Shown: positions 19,366 through 28,477 of the stretch, piece after piece | Numbering within the stretch: position 1 is the first letter of the stretch | Layout of the letters: the number at the start of each line of letters is the position of its first letter | Origin: Allofrancisella guangzhouensis | Lineage (GTDB): Bacteria > Pseudomonadota > Gammaproteobacteria > Francisellales > Francisellaceae | Direction of reading: 5' to 3' | Length of the DNA: 64,000 bases | Assembly (NCBI RefSeq): GCF_000815225.1 | Contig: NZ_CP010427.1 | Coordinates: forward strand, 186,001 to 250,000 | Program-made: the position numbers and the translations under genes | Notes under the pieces: generated by a model | Told to the model about the DNA's origin: nothing | Databases searched by the model: none | The model's input: the letters and a program-made list of their open reading frames with translations, nothing else

Positions 19366-19387
19366 CTAAAGCATACATAAGCTTTAG
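19366..19387 (-). promoter_or_regulatory. Hairpin in the ribD leader, possible riboswitch expression platform
   Basis: A perfect 7-base inverted repeat, CTAAAGC and GCTTTAG with an 8-base loop, lies between the FMN aptamer and the ribD start. No run of T follows on the transcribed (minus) strand, so it does not look like a simple terminator. It may be part of an alternative fold that controls ribD translation or Rho access. This role is inferred from position. Confidence 0.4.
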
Positions 19388-19421
19388 CTGAAATAAACTT
19401 AGCTATAAATGTGCCAACATT

Positions 19422-19572
19422 ACTATCTTCTTTCATCCAGACTTTAACTGTCGGCTTTGGATTTTCACCAAATCTGCTAGTCCTCTTACAAAGTTGCAAG
19501 AGCGCTCGCGGGCTTCTTGTATATAATAATAAAGTTACCGCCGGTAGGGAATTTCGCCCTGCCCTGAAGATT
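19422..19572 (-). ncRNA. FMN riboswitch (RFN element)
   Basis: The minus-strand sequence shows the hallmark conserved blocks of the RFN aptamer in order. These are GGGCAGGGCGAAATTCCC, then ACCGGCGGTAA, AGCCCGCGAGC, a GGTGAAAATCC block, CAAAGCCGACAGT and AGTCTGGATGAAAGAAG. It sits about 125 bases upstream of ribD in the correct orientation. FMN binding to this element normally turns off riboflavin synthesis genes. Here it should control ribD, ribE, ribBA, ribH and probably def. Confidence 0.97.
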
Positions 19573-19947
19573 TACTAAGAATTATATCATCAAAGGGCAA
19601 AAATAATAAATGTCTAAGGAATAAAATTAATTATTGCTCATACATTTATTTTACGTCACTAAAAAACTTTAGTATAAAAACCTTAAAAAGTTTATGTATT
19701 CTCAGCACAACAAATTATCTTAACCAACCGTAGTAATTTGCTGACACCAAAATAAGGATAAATATACATTGCGGTTTTATACTTCATAGAGTAATAGTAA
19801 GAAATTATAAAGCTGTCAACCATTTTTTTAAAAAACTCAACTTTTAATACAAATTGCATTAAATATTGATTTTAATCAATAAATTTTGCTATATAAGTGC
19901 ATAACTATTATAATTTATTTTATAACTACGTGATCCGGAGAATTGCA
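19573..19947. other. Intergenic region between the FMN riboswitch and the second LysR gene
   Basis: This ~375-base AT-rich gap separates two divergent units. It should contain the promoter of the rib transcript (reading left) and that of the LysR paralogue (reading right). No gene or strong hairpin was found. A CGGAGA Shine-Dalgarno lies just before ATG 19948. Confidence 0.4.
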
Positions 19948-20907
19948 ATGAAACAAGTGGTTGATAAAAATATTATTGAAGCTACAAGATATTTTATAGC
20001 ATTAGTTGAAATGGGTTCCTACACTGCTGTAAAAAATTTTTACTCTGTAGAGTTGAATACTGTTAAGAGTAAACTCGAAGCTTTAGAAAAATTCTTAGAT
20101 ATAAACCTTTATCAAAATGTCCACAATAAGATAGTTATAACTAAAAATGGAATGAAATACTATCACTCATGTCATAAGTTGTATTTTGATCTTGAAGGTA
20201 TTATCAATAGAGTAAAATATAAAGGTCTAGATAACTCTTTCTCTATACGCATCTTAAGTACTCGCGCTGGTTTAAATTTTACTATTCCGTATGTTTTACC
20301 TAAATTAAATGAAATAAATTCAGCTTACACATTTACTTTTGATAGCTATTTTTTATATCAAAATAAAAGTTACCACTATCAATTAGATAATTATGATATT
20401 GCTCTTATAAACTCTAAAGATTTACATGTAATTGATCAAGATCGGTGGATAGTATGTTATACAATTGATTCATCTAATATTCGTTCCAACCTCTACGCAA
20501 AAAAACAATTCATTGAAAAAAATAATATCAATGGTCCAGATAGTATTGCTAAAGCGCCTTTTATATTTAGACGTGATGAGATGATTAATCATAGTTTTAG
20601 CTTCCAAGATGACAAAAAAGATATAAGTTACCCCATAAACAACATAAAATATTTCGTTGAGGACGATACCCTTAAAGTAAAATTTGTAGAAAGTGGCTTA
20701 GGAATTTGTGTTTTACCTGAAAATACAGCAAAACTTTTATTAGAAGGCAAAGAGGAAATAATTAAAATAGAAGGACTAACGTCGGATACATTTACGGAAG
20801 AGCAGCTTATAATTGTATCTAAATATTTAACTGATAGGAAAAAAATTATTTCTGTTATGAGAGAGTGCTTTGATAGTTATTTAAAAACTTGGGGGGCGTT
20901 ATCCTAA
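19948..20907 (+). CDS. LysR-type transcriptional regulator (divergent), paralogue 2
   Basis: A 319-residue product with an N-terminal LysR-type helix-turn-helix (ATRYFIALVEMGSYTAVKNF, then ELNTVKSKLEALE) and a divergent effector domain. It is a paralogue of the regulator at 1653-2648: both keep the unusual KYYHSC motif right after the DNA-binding domain and a similar tail. The frame is open to 19897, but ATG 19948 has CGGAGA upstream and aligns with the paralogue's start. It stands alone, 240 bases before aroE. The two share so much in the DNA-binding helix that they may read related operators. Confidence 0.82.
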   Translation: MKQVVDKNIIEATRYFIALVEMGSYTAVKNFYSVELNTVKSKLEALEKFLDINLYQNVHNKIVITKNGMKYYHSCHKLYFDLEGIINRVKYKGLDNSFSIRILSTRAGLNFTIPYVLPKLNEINSAYTFTFDSYFLYQNKSYHYQLDNYDIALINSKDLHVIDQDRWIVCYTIDSSNIRSNLYAKKQFIEKNNINGPDSIAKAPFIFRRDEMINHSFSFQDDKKDISYPINNIKYFVEDDTLKVKFVESGLGICVLPENTAKLLLEGKEEIIKIEGLTSDTFTEEQLIIVSKYLTDRKKIISVMRECFDSYLKTWGALS

Positions 20908-21147
20908 CTACCAAGTTATCGTAAAAAAACAGGCGGATAAAACTATTATCTAAGAAATAATAATACAATAATTCAAGCTTTCCTAAACCCAACATAAACA
21001 TTGAAAGTACAATCTAGCTATGAATTTGAGATATGATACGGATTATAGCAACAATTGGCTCCTTTATACCTTCTTCAAAAAAACCAATTTAATAGGTTTA
21101 TCTTATTGCTATAATTAGAAACCAATAGAGTATCTAATTTAATTAAT

Positions 21148-21921
21148 ATGCAAGATCTATACCATGTAATCGGCTATCCAGTTAAACATAGTCTTTCACC
21201 TAAAATCCAGATGGAGCTGGCTAAGCAATATAATCAAAATATGCTTTTTACAGCTATAGAAGTTGCACCAGAAGACTTAGAACAAAAAATCAAAGAGTTT
21301 AAAGCTAACCCACAAGTAAAAGGTTTAAGTGTAACAATCCCACATAAGGAAAAAGTTTTTGAACTATGTGATGATGCTGATGATGTAGCCACAGATGTTA
21401 AAGCAGCTAGTAACGTTGTATTTAGACCTGACCGTAAAATGATTGCATTAAATTATGATGGTTTGGGAATAGTTAACGATATAAAAAACAATCATCAAAT
21501 AAACTTTCAAAATAAAAATATTCTTGTGGTAGGAGCAGGTGGTGCAGCTAAAGCTGTGATAGCTGCAATTATAAAAGAAAAACCTAAATCCTTAACTATA
21601 ACAAACCGTACTAAAGAAAAAGCTCTAAAGGTTAAAAAATTATTTGAATACAAATACGGCATTGAAATTGAAGATTTTGAAAATATTTCAAAAAGTTTTG
21701 ATATAGTCATTAACTCAACTTCCTCAAGTATAGCTAAAGAACTTTTACCATTAACTCCAAAGAATTTTAATAAAAATGCTTTAGCTTATGATCTTATGTA
21801 TTCCAAAACAGGTACAGTCTTTACGCAATGGTGTCAAAATAATAATATAAAAGCCATAGATGGTAAAGGAATGTTACTTGAGCTTACCAAAGCAATTTTT
21901 AAATATTGGCGAGGGATTTAA
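21148..21921 (+). CDS. aroE: Shikimate dehydrogenase
   Basis: NADP-dependent reduction of 3-dehydroshikimate in aromatic amino acid synthesis. The 257-residue product has the substrate-binding YPVKHSLSPKIQ, the catalytic Lys in LSVTIPHKEKV, the nucleotide-binding VVGAGGAAKAVIAA and the NADP-phosphate-binding NRTKEKA. It is a little shorter than E. coli AroE (272) but complete. It lies upstream of murC on the same strand with a gap of about 76 bases. Confidence 0.95.
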   Translation: MQDLYHVIGYPVKHSLSPKIQMELAKQYNQNMLFTAIEVAPEDLEQKIKEFKANPQVKGLSVTIPHKEKVFELCDDADDVATDVKAASNVVFRPDRKMIALNYDGLGIVNDIKNNHQINFQNKNILVVGAGGAAKAVIAAIIKEKPKSLTITNRTKEKALKVKKLFEYKYGIEIEDFENISKSFDIVINSTSSSIAKELLPLTPKNFNKNALAYDLMYSKTGTVFTQWCQNNNIKAIDGKGMLLELTKAIFKYWRGI

Positions 21922-21997
21922 AACATATGTTCTAGTTGTGATAAAATATAGATAACGAAAATTTTGACATGAAAATGTCTTGTATAGGTTAGTAGAG

Positions 21998-23353
21998 TTG
22001 GACAAAAAAATTTTATTTCTAGGGGTTGGTGGTATAGGTGTTTCAGCTTTAGCTATAGCAGCTAAAAAGCTTGGAGCAATAGTTGCTGGATATGATAGCA
22101 AACCAAGCAAACTTACTATTAGACTAGAATCTCTAGGAGTTAAAGTCTTTTCTACTCCTTCTGAGGTCCGCATAAAAGACTATGATATGGTCGTTTATTC
22201 TAGCGCTATTACTGATAAGCATCCTTTATTAGCCAAAGCCCTCCAGCTTAATATACATTGTCTACATAGAGCTATGTTTCTAGCTATATTAATGCAAGAT
22301 TTTAAATATAGTATCGCAATTACAGGAACACACGGAAAAACAACTACATCAAGTGTATTAGCTACATTATTACAACAATTAAACCCCACTAGTAGTTTTG
22401 TTGTAGGAGGTGTAGTCAAGCATACTAATTCAAACATAGAAATAAATGGTACAGATGACCTAATTATAGAAGCAGATGAAAGTGATGCTTCCTTTTTACA
22501 TCTAAATCCGACTAGTATCATAGTTACAAATATAGACAAAGATCATATGGCTACGTATAAAAATAGTTATGATAATTTACTGAAAAATTTCTATGTATTC
22601 TTATTCAAGCAGAGTGTCGAAATTATCTACTTGTGTATAGATGATAAAGGATGCCAAGATTTATTGGGAAAATATAGCTTTGAAGGTAAGAAAATAACCA
22701 CATATGGATTTTCAAATGATGCTGATGTTAAGATTTTAACCTACCAAATAGAAGATAATTTAACTAAATTTAGCATTTATTATAAACAGCTAAAATTAGA
22801 CTTCTGTACCAGTTTACCAGGTAGATATAATGTTTTAAATACAACAGCTGGTGTAGTAAGCTGTTTGGATTTAGGTTTTAAGTATGACCAAATTAAAAAA
22901 GCTCTTGAACAAGTAGCTGGAGTAGCAAGAAGATTTGATACATATACTAAGACTATTTTAAGCTATACAGTACAAGTGATTGATGACTACGGGCATCACC
23001 CCGTTGAAGTCACGAATTGCCTAAGTGCAGTTAAAGATAAGTACCCTGATAAAAAAATTATCCATATATTTCAGCCTCATCGCTACAGTAGAAATAGAGA
23101 TCTATTTGAAGATTGGCCTAAAGCTTTAGCGGTAGCGGATAAACTTATATTACTTCCAACATACTCTGCAGGAGAGGATATTATATACGGTGCAACTAGT
23201 TTAGACTTATCAAAACAGTTATCAAATTGTATTTTGGTAGAAGATTTCAACCAAGCAATATCAGCACTGAAAAATGTTATTGATGAGAACAGTATAGTTT
23301 TAGTTCAGGGAGCTGGAGATGTAACAAATCTAGTGGAGATGTTAGGTGAGTAG
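21998..23353 (+). CDS. murC: UDP-N-acetylmuramate-L-alanine ligase
   Basis: Adds L-alanine to UDP-MurNAc in peptidoglycan synthesis. The ~451-residue protein has the N-terminal Rossmann GVGGIGVSALAIA, the ATP-binding GTHGKTTTSSVLA, EADESDASFLHL, TNIDKDHMATY, DDYGHHPVEV and FQPHRYSRNRDLF. Together these match MurC rather than the related Mpl. No ATG opens the frame: TTG 21998 (preceded by a GAG-rich stretch) gives MDKKILFLGVGG, while a TTG at 21980 would add six residues. The end overlaps rsmI by eight bases. Confidence 0.93.
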   Translation: MDKKILFLGVGGIGVSALAIAAKKLGAIVAGYDSKPSKLTIRLESLGVKVFSTPSEVRIKDYDMVVYSSAITDKHPLLAKALQLNIHCLHRAMFLAILMQDFKYSIAITGTHGKTTTSSVLATLLQQLNPTSSFVVGGVVKHTNSNIEINGTDDLIIEADESDASFLHLNPTSIIVTNIDKDHMATYKNSYDNLLKNFYVFLFKQSVEIIYLCIDDKGCQDLLGKYSFEGKKITTYGFSNDADVKILTYQIEDNLTKFSIYYKQLKLDFCTSLPGRYNVLNTTAGVVSCLDLGFKYDQIKKALEQVAGVARRFDTYTKTILSYTVQVIDDYGHHPVEVTNCLSAVKDKYPDKKIIHIFQPHRYSRNRDLFEDWPKALAVADKLILLPTYSAGEDIIYGATSLDLSKQLSNCILVEDFNQAISALKNVIDENSIVLVQGAGDVTNLVEMLGE

Positions 23354-24212
23354 TTTAGAAAAAGGAATATTATATATAGTTGCAACACCTATCGGAAATC
23401 TCCAAGATATAACATTTAGAGCGATAGAAATATTAAAAAAAGTAGAAATTATATTAGCTGAGGATACTAGAGTAACTAGTAAATTACTATCTACTCTAAG
23501 TATTAGAAACCAACAAATACTAATATCATGCCATGACTTTAATGAAGAACAACGCATAGAGCAAGTAAAACAACTCTTAGATGATAATAAAAATATAGCT
23601 CTTGTTAGTGACGCTGGTACTCCTTTAATATCCGATCCAGGTTATAAAATTGTAGTTACTTTACGTAGAGATGGTTATACAATAGTACCAATTCCTGGAG
23701 CTAGTGCTGTGATTACAGCTCTATCAGCATCAGGATTACCATCAAATAGCTTTGTTTTTAAAGGTTTTTTATCATCTAAAAAAAATAAAAGGCAACAAGA
23801 ACTAGAAAGCTTTATTAAACTAAACTCTACCGTGATAATTTATGAATCAGTTCATCGAATTCGATACTTATTAGATGATATTAGTGAGATTTTACCAGCC
23901 TGTAATATAGTTGTTGTCAAAGAATTAACTAAGCAGTTTGAACAATTTCTAAGTGGAAAAGCTTATGAAATAAAAAAATATTTTGTGGATAACCCTGATA
24001 GACTAAAAGGAGAATTTGTTATTCTTTTAGATTGTAATAAGAGCAATCAATTAAATATAGAGTCTAATATTGATCAAGAAACCTTTTTGAAAGAGTTATT
24101 GCTAGAACTTCCTCTTAATAAGGCTGTTAAAATAACAACTAAAGTTTTAAATTTGAAAAAAAATGAAGTATATGAAAAAGCATTACAATTTAAAAAGAGG
24201 TTGGAAAATTAA
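23346..24212 (+). CDS. rsmI: 16S rRNA (cytidine1402-2'-O)-methyltransferase
   Basis: SAM-dependent enzyme that methylates the 2'-O of C1402 in 16S rRNA, 288 residues. Family motifs: YIVATPIGNLQDITFRA at the N-terminus, LAEDTRVTSKLL, LVSDAGTPLISDPG and VPIPGASAVITALSASGLP. It starts with GTG 23346 inside the last codons of murC, so translation is likely coupled. It is followed one base after its stop by the HAD phosphatase gene. Confidence 0.95.
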   Translation: MSSLEKGILYIVATPIGNLQDITFRAIEILKKVEIILAEDTRVTSKLLSTLSIRNQQILISCHDFNEEQRIEQVKQLLDDNKNIALVSDAGTPLISDPGYKIVVTLRRDGYTIVPIPGASAVITALSASGLPSNSFVFKGFLSSKKNKRQQELESFIKLNSTVIIYESVHRIRYLLDDISEILPACNIVVVKELTKQFEQFLSGKAYEIKKYFVDNPDRLKGEFVILLDCNKSNQLNIESNIDQETFLKELLLELPLNKAVKITTKVLNLKKNEVYEKALQFKKRLEN

Positions 24213-24213
24213 G

Positions 24214-24777
24214 ATGTTTAAAAGGTCTATATACACTTTTAATAAAATGTTAAGATACAAAAGAGAGCTAAAGAGTATCAAAAAAGAGCATACTCTGGAG
24301 AGTATTATACAGCTCGAACCGGAGTTTCTAAAACAAAAAGGTATAAAGTATTTGGCTTTAGACTTCGATGGGGTATTAGCTAGTCATGGTAAACCACAAA
24401 TATATCCAGAGGTAAAAACATGGCTGGATAGCTTTGCTTCAAAATTTGGCGAAGAAAGGATTTTTATTCTTTCAAATAAACCTACTAATGAAAGGTTAAA
24501 ATATTTTAGAAAAATTTATCCACAAATCCGATTCATATCAGGCGTTGCTAAAAAACCTTACCCTGAGGGACTTTTAAAAATACAAGATTTGTTAAAATGT
24601 GATACAAAAGAAATAGCTTTAGTGGATGATAGATTACTTACAGGGTGTTTGGCTTGTATAATTGCTGGAAGCTACCCAATATTAATCACTAAGCCATATG
24701 TTGATAGACAAAACTACTCTAAAGAGGAGAGATTTTTTAATTTCTTACGCTATTGGGAGCAAAAGCTGTTTTTATAA
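24214..24777 (+). CDS. HAD superfamily phosphatase, YqeG/class IIIA-like
   Basis: A 187-residue protein with the HAD nucleophile motif LALDFDGVLASHG, the second motif in IFILSNKPTNE, the conserved Lys in KKPYPEGL and the acidic motif ALVDDRLLTG. The arrangement resembles the YqeG-type class IIIA phosphatases, for which a phosphatidylglycerophosphate phosphatase role is known in some groups; the substrate here is unproven. The frame is open to 24163, inside rsmI, but ATG 24214, one base after the rsmI stop, is the sensible start and implies coupling. Confidence 0.78.
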   Translation: MFKRSIYTFNKMLRYKRELKSIKKEHTLESIIQLEPEFLKQKGIKYLALDFDGVLASHGKPQIYPEVKTWLDSFASKFGEERIFILSNKPTNERLKYFRKIYPQIRFISGVAKKPYPEGLLKIQDLLKCDTKEIALVDDRLLTGCLACIIAGSYPILITKPYVDRQNYSKEERFFNFLRYWEQKLFL

Positions 24778-24851
24778 ACCCAAAGTCTCTAGTATTTTGG
24801 TATAACATTGCTTAATATTGTTGTTAGCGGACTTTAAACTGAATTTTTGAT

Positions 24852-25616
24852 ATGAAAAAAGCCATATTTCTAGCTATATTTACATGTATGTTTTTACCAG
24901 CATTTGCAAGCTATACTTTTTCACAAACTTTTTTTGATGATTATAATCCTCAAACAGAAAACAACTTTGCAACTAAAGAAGAAGATTATCGCGACGATAG
25001 CAAGCTAAAAAAGTATGGTGAAAATTATGATATTGAAGATGCTGAAGATTATGGTTGTAAATATGATATCTCAGGGCAACTTAGATGTTGGAAATATAAG
25101 TTAAAAGACACAAGTCAACCAAAAAAAAGTAAGGAAAAAGTAACTAAACCATCCACTAATATTAATCATTTAAAAATAAAAGAAATTAGTAGAGGAGCAG
25201 ATTTCAATTGTGCTTTAGATAATGGCGATGATTTATATTGTTGGGGACATAATGATAGAGGTCAGTTAGGACGCAAAACGAAAAAAGAACATATTGATGT
25301 GCCACTAAAAATCCCTACTGAAATTAAGTTTAAAAAAATATATACAAAAGCTCATTACGCATGTGCTTTAGACGGCAATAGCCACGCTTACTGTTGGGGA
25401 GATGGTACTTTCGGAGAAGTTGGTAATGGTGAAAAAGGAATTTTTAAAACTCCTCAGAAAGTTAAAACAGAGAAACAGTTTAGTCATTTAGTTATGGCGA
25501 CAACTTACACTTGTGGTGTAACCAAAGATACAAATGAAATCTACTGCTGGGGTAAAGGTGTAAAAGGTAACTCTAGTACCTCTAACCTTGATTCTAGTAT
25601 TCCCATTAAAATCTAA
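24852..25616 (+). CDS. Exported RCC1-repeat protein
   Basis: A 254-residue protein with an N-terminal signal peptide (residues 1-19, ending AFA). After a charged spacer, there are three clear RCC1-type beta-propeller repeats: C-ALDNGDDLYCWG near 120-132, CALDGNSHAYCWG near 171-183, and CGVTKDTNEIYCWG near 221-234. A degenerate one is at about 69-80. Each repeat has a Cys pair spaced about ten residues, suggesting disulphides in the periplasm or outside the cell. RCC1 proteins in Legionella act as eukaryote-like effectors, though those lack a Sec signal. A full propeller needs about seven blades, so this one is short or oligomeric. The helicase gene starts 2 bases later. Confidence 0.8.
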   Translation: MKKAIFLAIFTCMFLPAFASYTFSQTFFDDYNPQTENNFATKEEDYRDDSKLKKYGENYDIEDAEDYGCKYDISGQLRCWKYKLKDTSQPKKSKEKVTKPSTNINHLKIKEISRGADFNCALDNGDDLYCWGHNDRGQLGRKTKKEHIDVPLKIPTEIKFKKIYTKAHYACALDGNSHAYCWGDGTFGEVGNGEKGIFKTPQKVKTEKQFSHLVMATTYTCGVTKDTNEIYCWGKGVKGNSSTSNLDSSIPIKI

Positions 25617-25618
25617 AT

Positions 25619-28366
25619 ATGCAAAAACATTCAAATAAATTTATTACAAATTCTCAAAATTCTAAAATTATTACGGAAATTATTAACCAGCTTGATGAAT
25701 GCGACGAATTTATTATAAGCGTAGCATTTATTACTCTTAGTGGAGTTATTTGTATACTAGGATCATTACGCCACTTAAAACTTAAAAAAGTAAAAGGTAA
25801 GATTCTAACTGGATGCTATTTAAATTTTACCGAACCTAAAGCTATAGAGAAGTTGCTAGAATTTAACAATATAGAACTAAAAATTCTCGACTCTGAGAAT
25901 TTTCATGCAAAAGGTTTTTTCTTTCGTAAAGCAGATAACTGGCATATTATGATAGGCAGTGCAAATCTGACACAATCTGCTCTTACCGTTAATAGTGAAT
26001 GGAATCTACTCTTTAGTACTAATTGCCAAGATAGTGTAGTCAAACAACTTTTAGCAGAATTCAATAAACTTTTCGACCAAGCTAAAAAAGCTTTGGTTGT
26101 ACTTGAAGATTACCGTATAAACTATCAAAATACGAAAAGGCTTTTTTATTTTAGCGATTTGAAGAAAACTAAACCTATCTCACCAAACGCTATTCAAAGC
26201 CAAGCTCTAGAAAACTTAAAGTCTCTAAGATCTAATAATATAGGTAAAGCCTTGATAATCAGTGCAACTGGCACAGGCAAAACTTTTTTAAGCGCATTTG
26301 ATGTTAGTTTGGTTAAGCCAAAACGATGTTTATTTATAGTACATAGGACTAATATTGCCACTAAAGCAAAAGAAACTTTTGCAAAAATCATTAAAGATAA
26401 AGAATTAGGGCTTTATACGGGAAGTAGTAAATCTCAGGCTGATTATTTGTTTGCGACAATTCAAACTCTTAAAGATCCAAAAGCTTTTATTAGCTTTCAG
26501 GTTGATGAATTTGATTATATAATTATTGATGAAGTCCACCATGCTGAAGCTAATAGTTATAAAAAAATTCTTAATTATTTTAAACCAAAATTTCTTCTAG
26601 GGATGACAGCGACACCTGAACGTACCGATACAGGCGATATATTTAAGCTATTTGATTATAATATTGCTTATGAGATTAGATTACATCAAGCTTTAGAACA
26701 AGATTTACTTTGTCCTTTTCACTATTTTGCTATTGAGGATTTTTACCTTGAGTCTGAAAAGGTATTAGCTAAAGATTTTACTAAATTAACAAGTGATTTT
26801 CGTATAAACCATATTATGGAGAAAATGAATTTTTATGGATTTAGTGGTCAGCACAGGGCTGCTTTGATGTTTGTTAGTAATGTTGATGAAGCAAAAGAGT
26901 TAGCAACTAAACTTAATCAAAAAGGTATAAAATCACAAGCTTTAACTAGCCAAGATTCAGAGTATACAAGGGATTTAGCTATATCAAAACTTGAAAGTTA
27001 TAGTTTAGAAGTGATTGTAACGGTGGATATTTTCAATGAAGGAATTGATATTCCTTGTGTTAACCAAGTTGTCTTACTTCGTCCAACTCAAAGTAGTATT
27101 GTTTATATTCAACAACTAGGTAGAGGACTTAGAAAATTCGAAAATAAAAAATTTGTTGTAGTCCTAGATTTTATTGCTAATTATGAAAATAATTTCTTGA
27201 TACCTATAGCCCTAAGCCAAGATAACAGCTATGACAAAGATCAACTTAAAAAGTTTGTTGTTTCACCAAATAATTATATTAGTGGTAAGAGCACCATAAC
27301 TTTCACGAATATTGCTAAAGAGCTAATTTATAGAAATATCCAAAGAACTAATTTCTCACAGTTAAAAAATATAAAAAGAGATTATATTCAGTTAAAAAAA
27401 GAGTTAGGTAGAATACCTACTTTAGTTGACTTTGAAAAACATAAATTTATTGCTCCTGAGGTTATTTTATCAGCAAAGGACACCTATTACGATATTCTTA
27501 AAACTTTCAAAGAAGATATACCAAATCTAAATGAGCAAGAATATAAGGTTTTAAAATTTATCTCAAAAGAGTTTACACCAGCAAAAAGGTTGTACGAAAT
27601 TTTGATTTTGGAAGAGCTTCTAGAAAAACCTCTCTTAGAAATTAAAACTTTAGAAACCTTAGTAACAAAAGAAATAGAAAACTTTAACACAGAAAGTTTT
27701 CAAAACGCTTTACAGCACTTATCTCTAAAAATATTTACAGTTAACGCTGGTAGACAAGAATATGCACCTTTAATAAGTTTAAAAGACAAAAACATATTCC
27801 TTTTACCTCATAGTACTATAGTTAGCAATAGCTTCTTAAATCAACAGGTACAAGATCTACTGGTTTATAATAAACTTATTTATCAGCAAAAGTATCATAA
27901 AAATAAGCTCAATGGCTTGTCTCTGTATGCTAAATACTCTAAAAAAGATATTGCTCACTTACTTAATCAAGATTATACAAATGGCGGAGTCAATTTGGCT
28001 GGTTATAGATTCTTTGATGATAAAGCTCTGCTATTTATGACTTTTGATGAGAATAAAAAATTTAGCCAGCATAGTAATAAATTTCTTTCAGACACAGCAT
28101 TTACATTTTATTCTAAAAAGAACAAATCTCTAGAGGATAAGCAAGAAAAAACTTTAGCTGAGGATAGAATCATAAGCTATGTATTTGCTAGAATAGATAA
28201 AAATGATAACTATTATTATTTAGGCGAGATAGCTAAATGTATAGAAGCTAGAGAACTAAGCTCCAGCAAAGCTATTAAATACACTTTTGAGCTGTCCAAA
28301 AAATTACCAGCTGATCTGTGGTCATATTTTAAAACCGTTTATAAAAACCAAGATAATATTGACTAA
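25619..28366 (+). CDS. PLD-domain / superfamily II helicase with DUF3427-type C-terminus
   Basis: A 915-residue multidomain protein. Residues ~1-160 form a phospholipase D-like nuclease domain with one HxK motif (HAK at 96-98) followed by GSANLT. Residues ~195-520 form an SF2 helicase with Walker A ATGTGKT (216-222), DEVH (304-307), a GMTATPERTD motif III and QQLGRGLRK motif VI. The C-terminal ~390 residues match the layout of DUF3427 helicases. Such proteins are predicted DNA or RNA translocase-nucleases, and related architectures occur in restriction and defence loci. It begins 2 bases after the RCC1 gene, so both are likely co-translated. No defence partners are visible nearby, so a repair role is equally possible. 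Confidence 0.85.
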   Translation: MQKHSNKFITNSQNSKIITEIINQLDECDEFIISVAFITLSGVICILGSLRHLKLKKVKGKILTGCYLNFTEPKAIEKLLEFNNIELKILDSENFHAKGFFFRKADNWHIMIGSANLTQSALTVNSEWNLLFSTNCQDSVVKQLLAEFNKLFDQAKKALVVLEDYRINYQNTKRLFYFSDLKKTKPISPNAIQSQALENLKSLRSNNIGKALIISATGTGKTFLSAFDVSLVKPKRCLFIVHRTNIATKAKETFAKIIKDKELGLYTGSSKSQADYLFATIQTLKDPKAFISFQVDEFDYIIIDEVHHAEANSYKKILNYFKPKFLLGMTATPERTDTGDIFKLFDYNIAYEIRLHQALEQDLLCPFHYFAIEDFYLESEKVLAKDFTKLTSDFRINHIMEKMNFYGFSGQHRAALMFVSNVDEAKELATKLNQKGIKSQALTSQDSEYTRDLAISKLESYSLEVIVTVDIFNEGIDIPCVNQVVLLRPTQSSIVYIQQLGRGLRKFENKKFVVVLDFIANYENNFLIPIALSQDNSYDKDQLKKFVVSPNNYISGKSTITFTNIAKELIYRNIQRTNFSQLKNIKRDYIQLKKELGRIPTLVDFEKHKFIAPEVILSAKDTYYDILKTFKEDIPNLNEQEYKVLKFISKEFTPAKRLYEILILEELLEKPLLEIKTLETLVTKEIENFNTESFQNALQHLSLKIFTVNAGRQEYAPLISLKDKNIFLLPHSTIVSNSFLNQQVQDLLVYNKLIYQQKYHKNKLNGLSLYAKYSKKDIAHLLNQDYTNGGVNLAGYRFFDDKALLFMTFDENKKFSQHSNKFLSDTAFTFYSKKNKSLEDKQEKTLAEDRIISYVFARIDKNDNYYYLGEIAKCIEARELSSSKAIKYTFELSKKLPADLWSYFKTVYKNQDNID

Positions 28367-28477
28367 ACCACCTTTAATATTTAAATAGCGGGACTGCTGA
28401 AAACTGGAAGTAGACAGAGGATAGCAAGATAAAAATATGTCTATTTGAAAACTTTGCATAGGTTTCCTTTAAACCTT

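Noticed and set aside
21998-23353. Considered Mpl (murein tripeptide ligase) for this Mur-ligase gene.
   Set aside because: The motifs EADESDASFLHL, DDYGHHPVEV and FQPHRYSR fit MurC better than Mpl.
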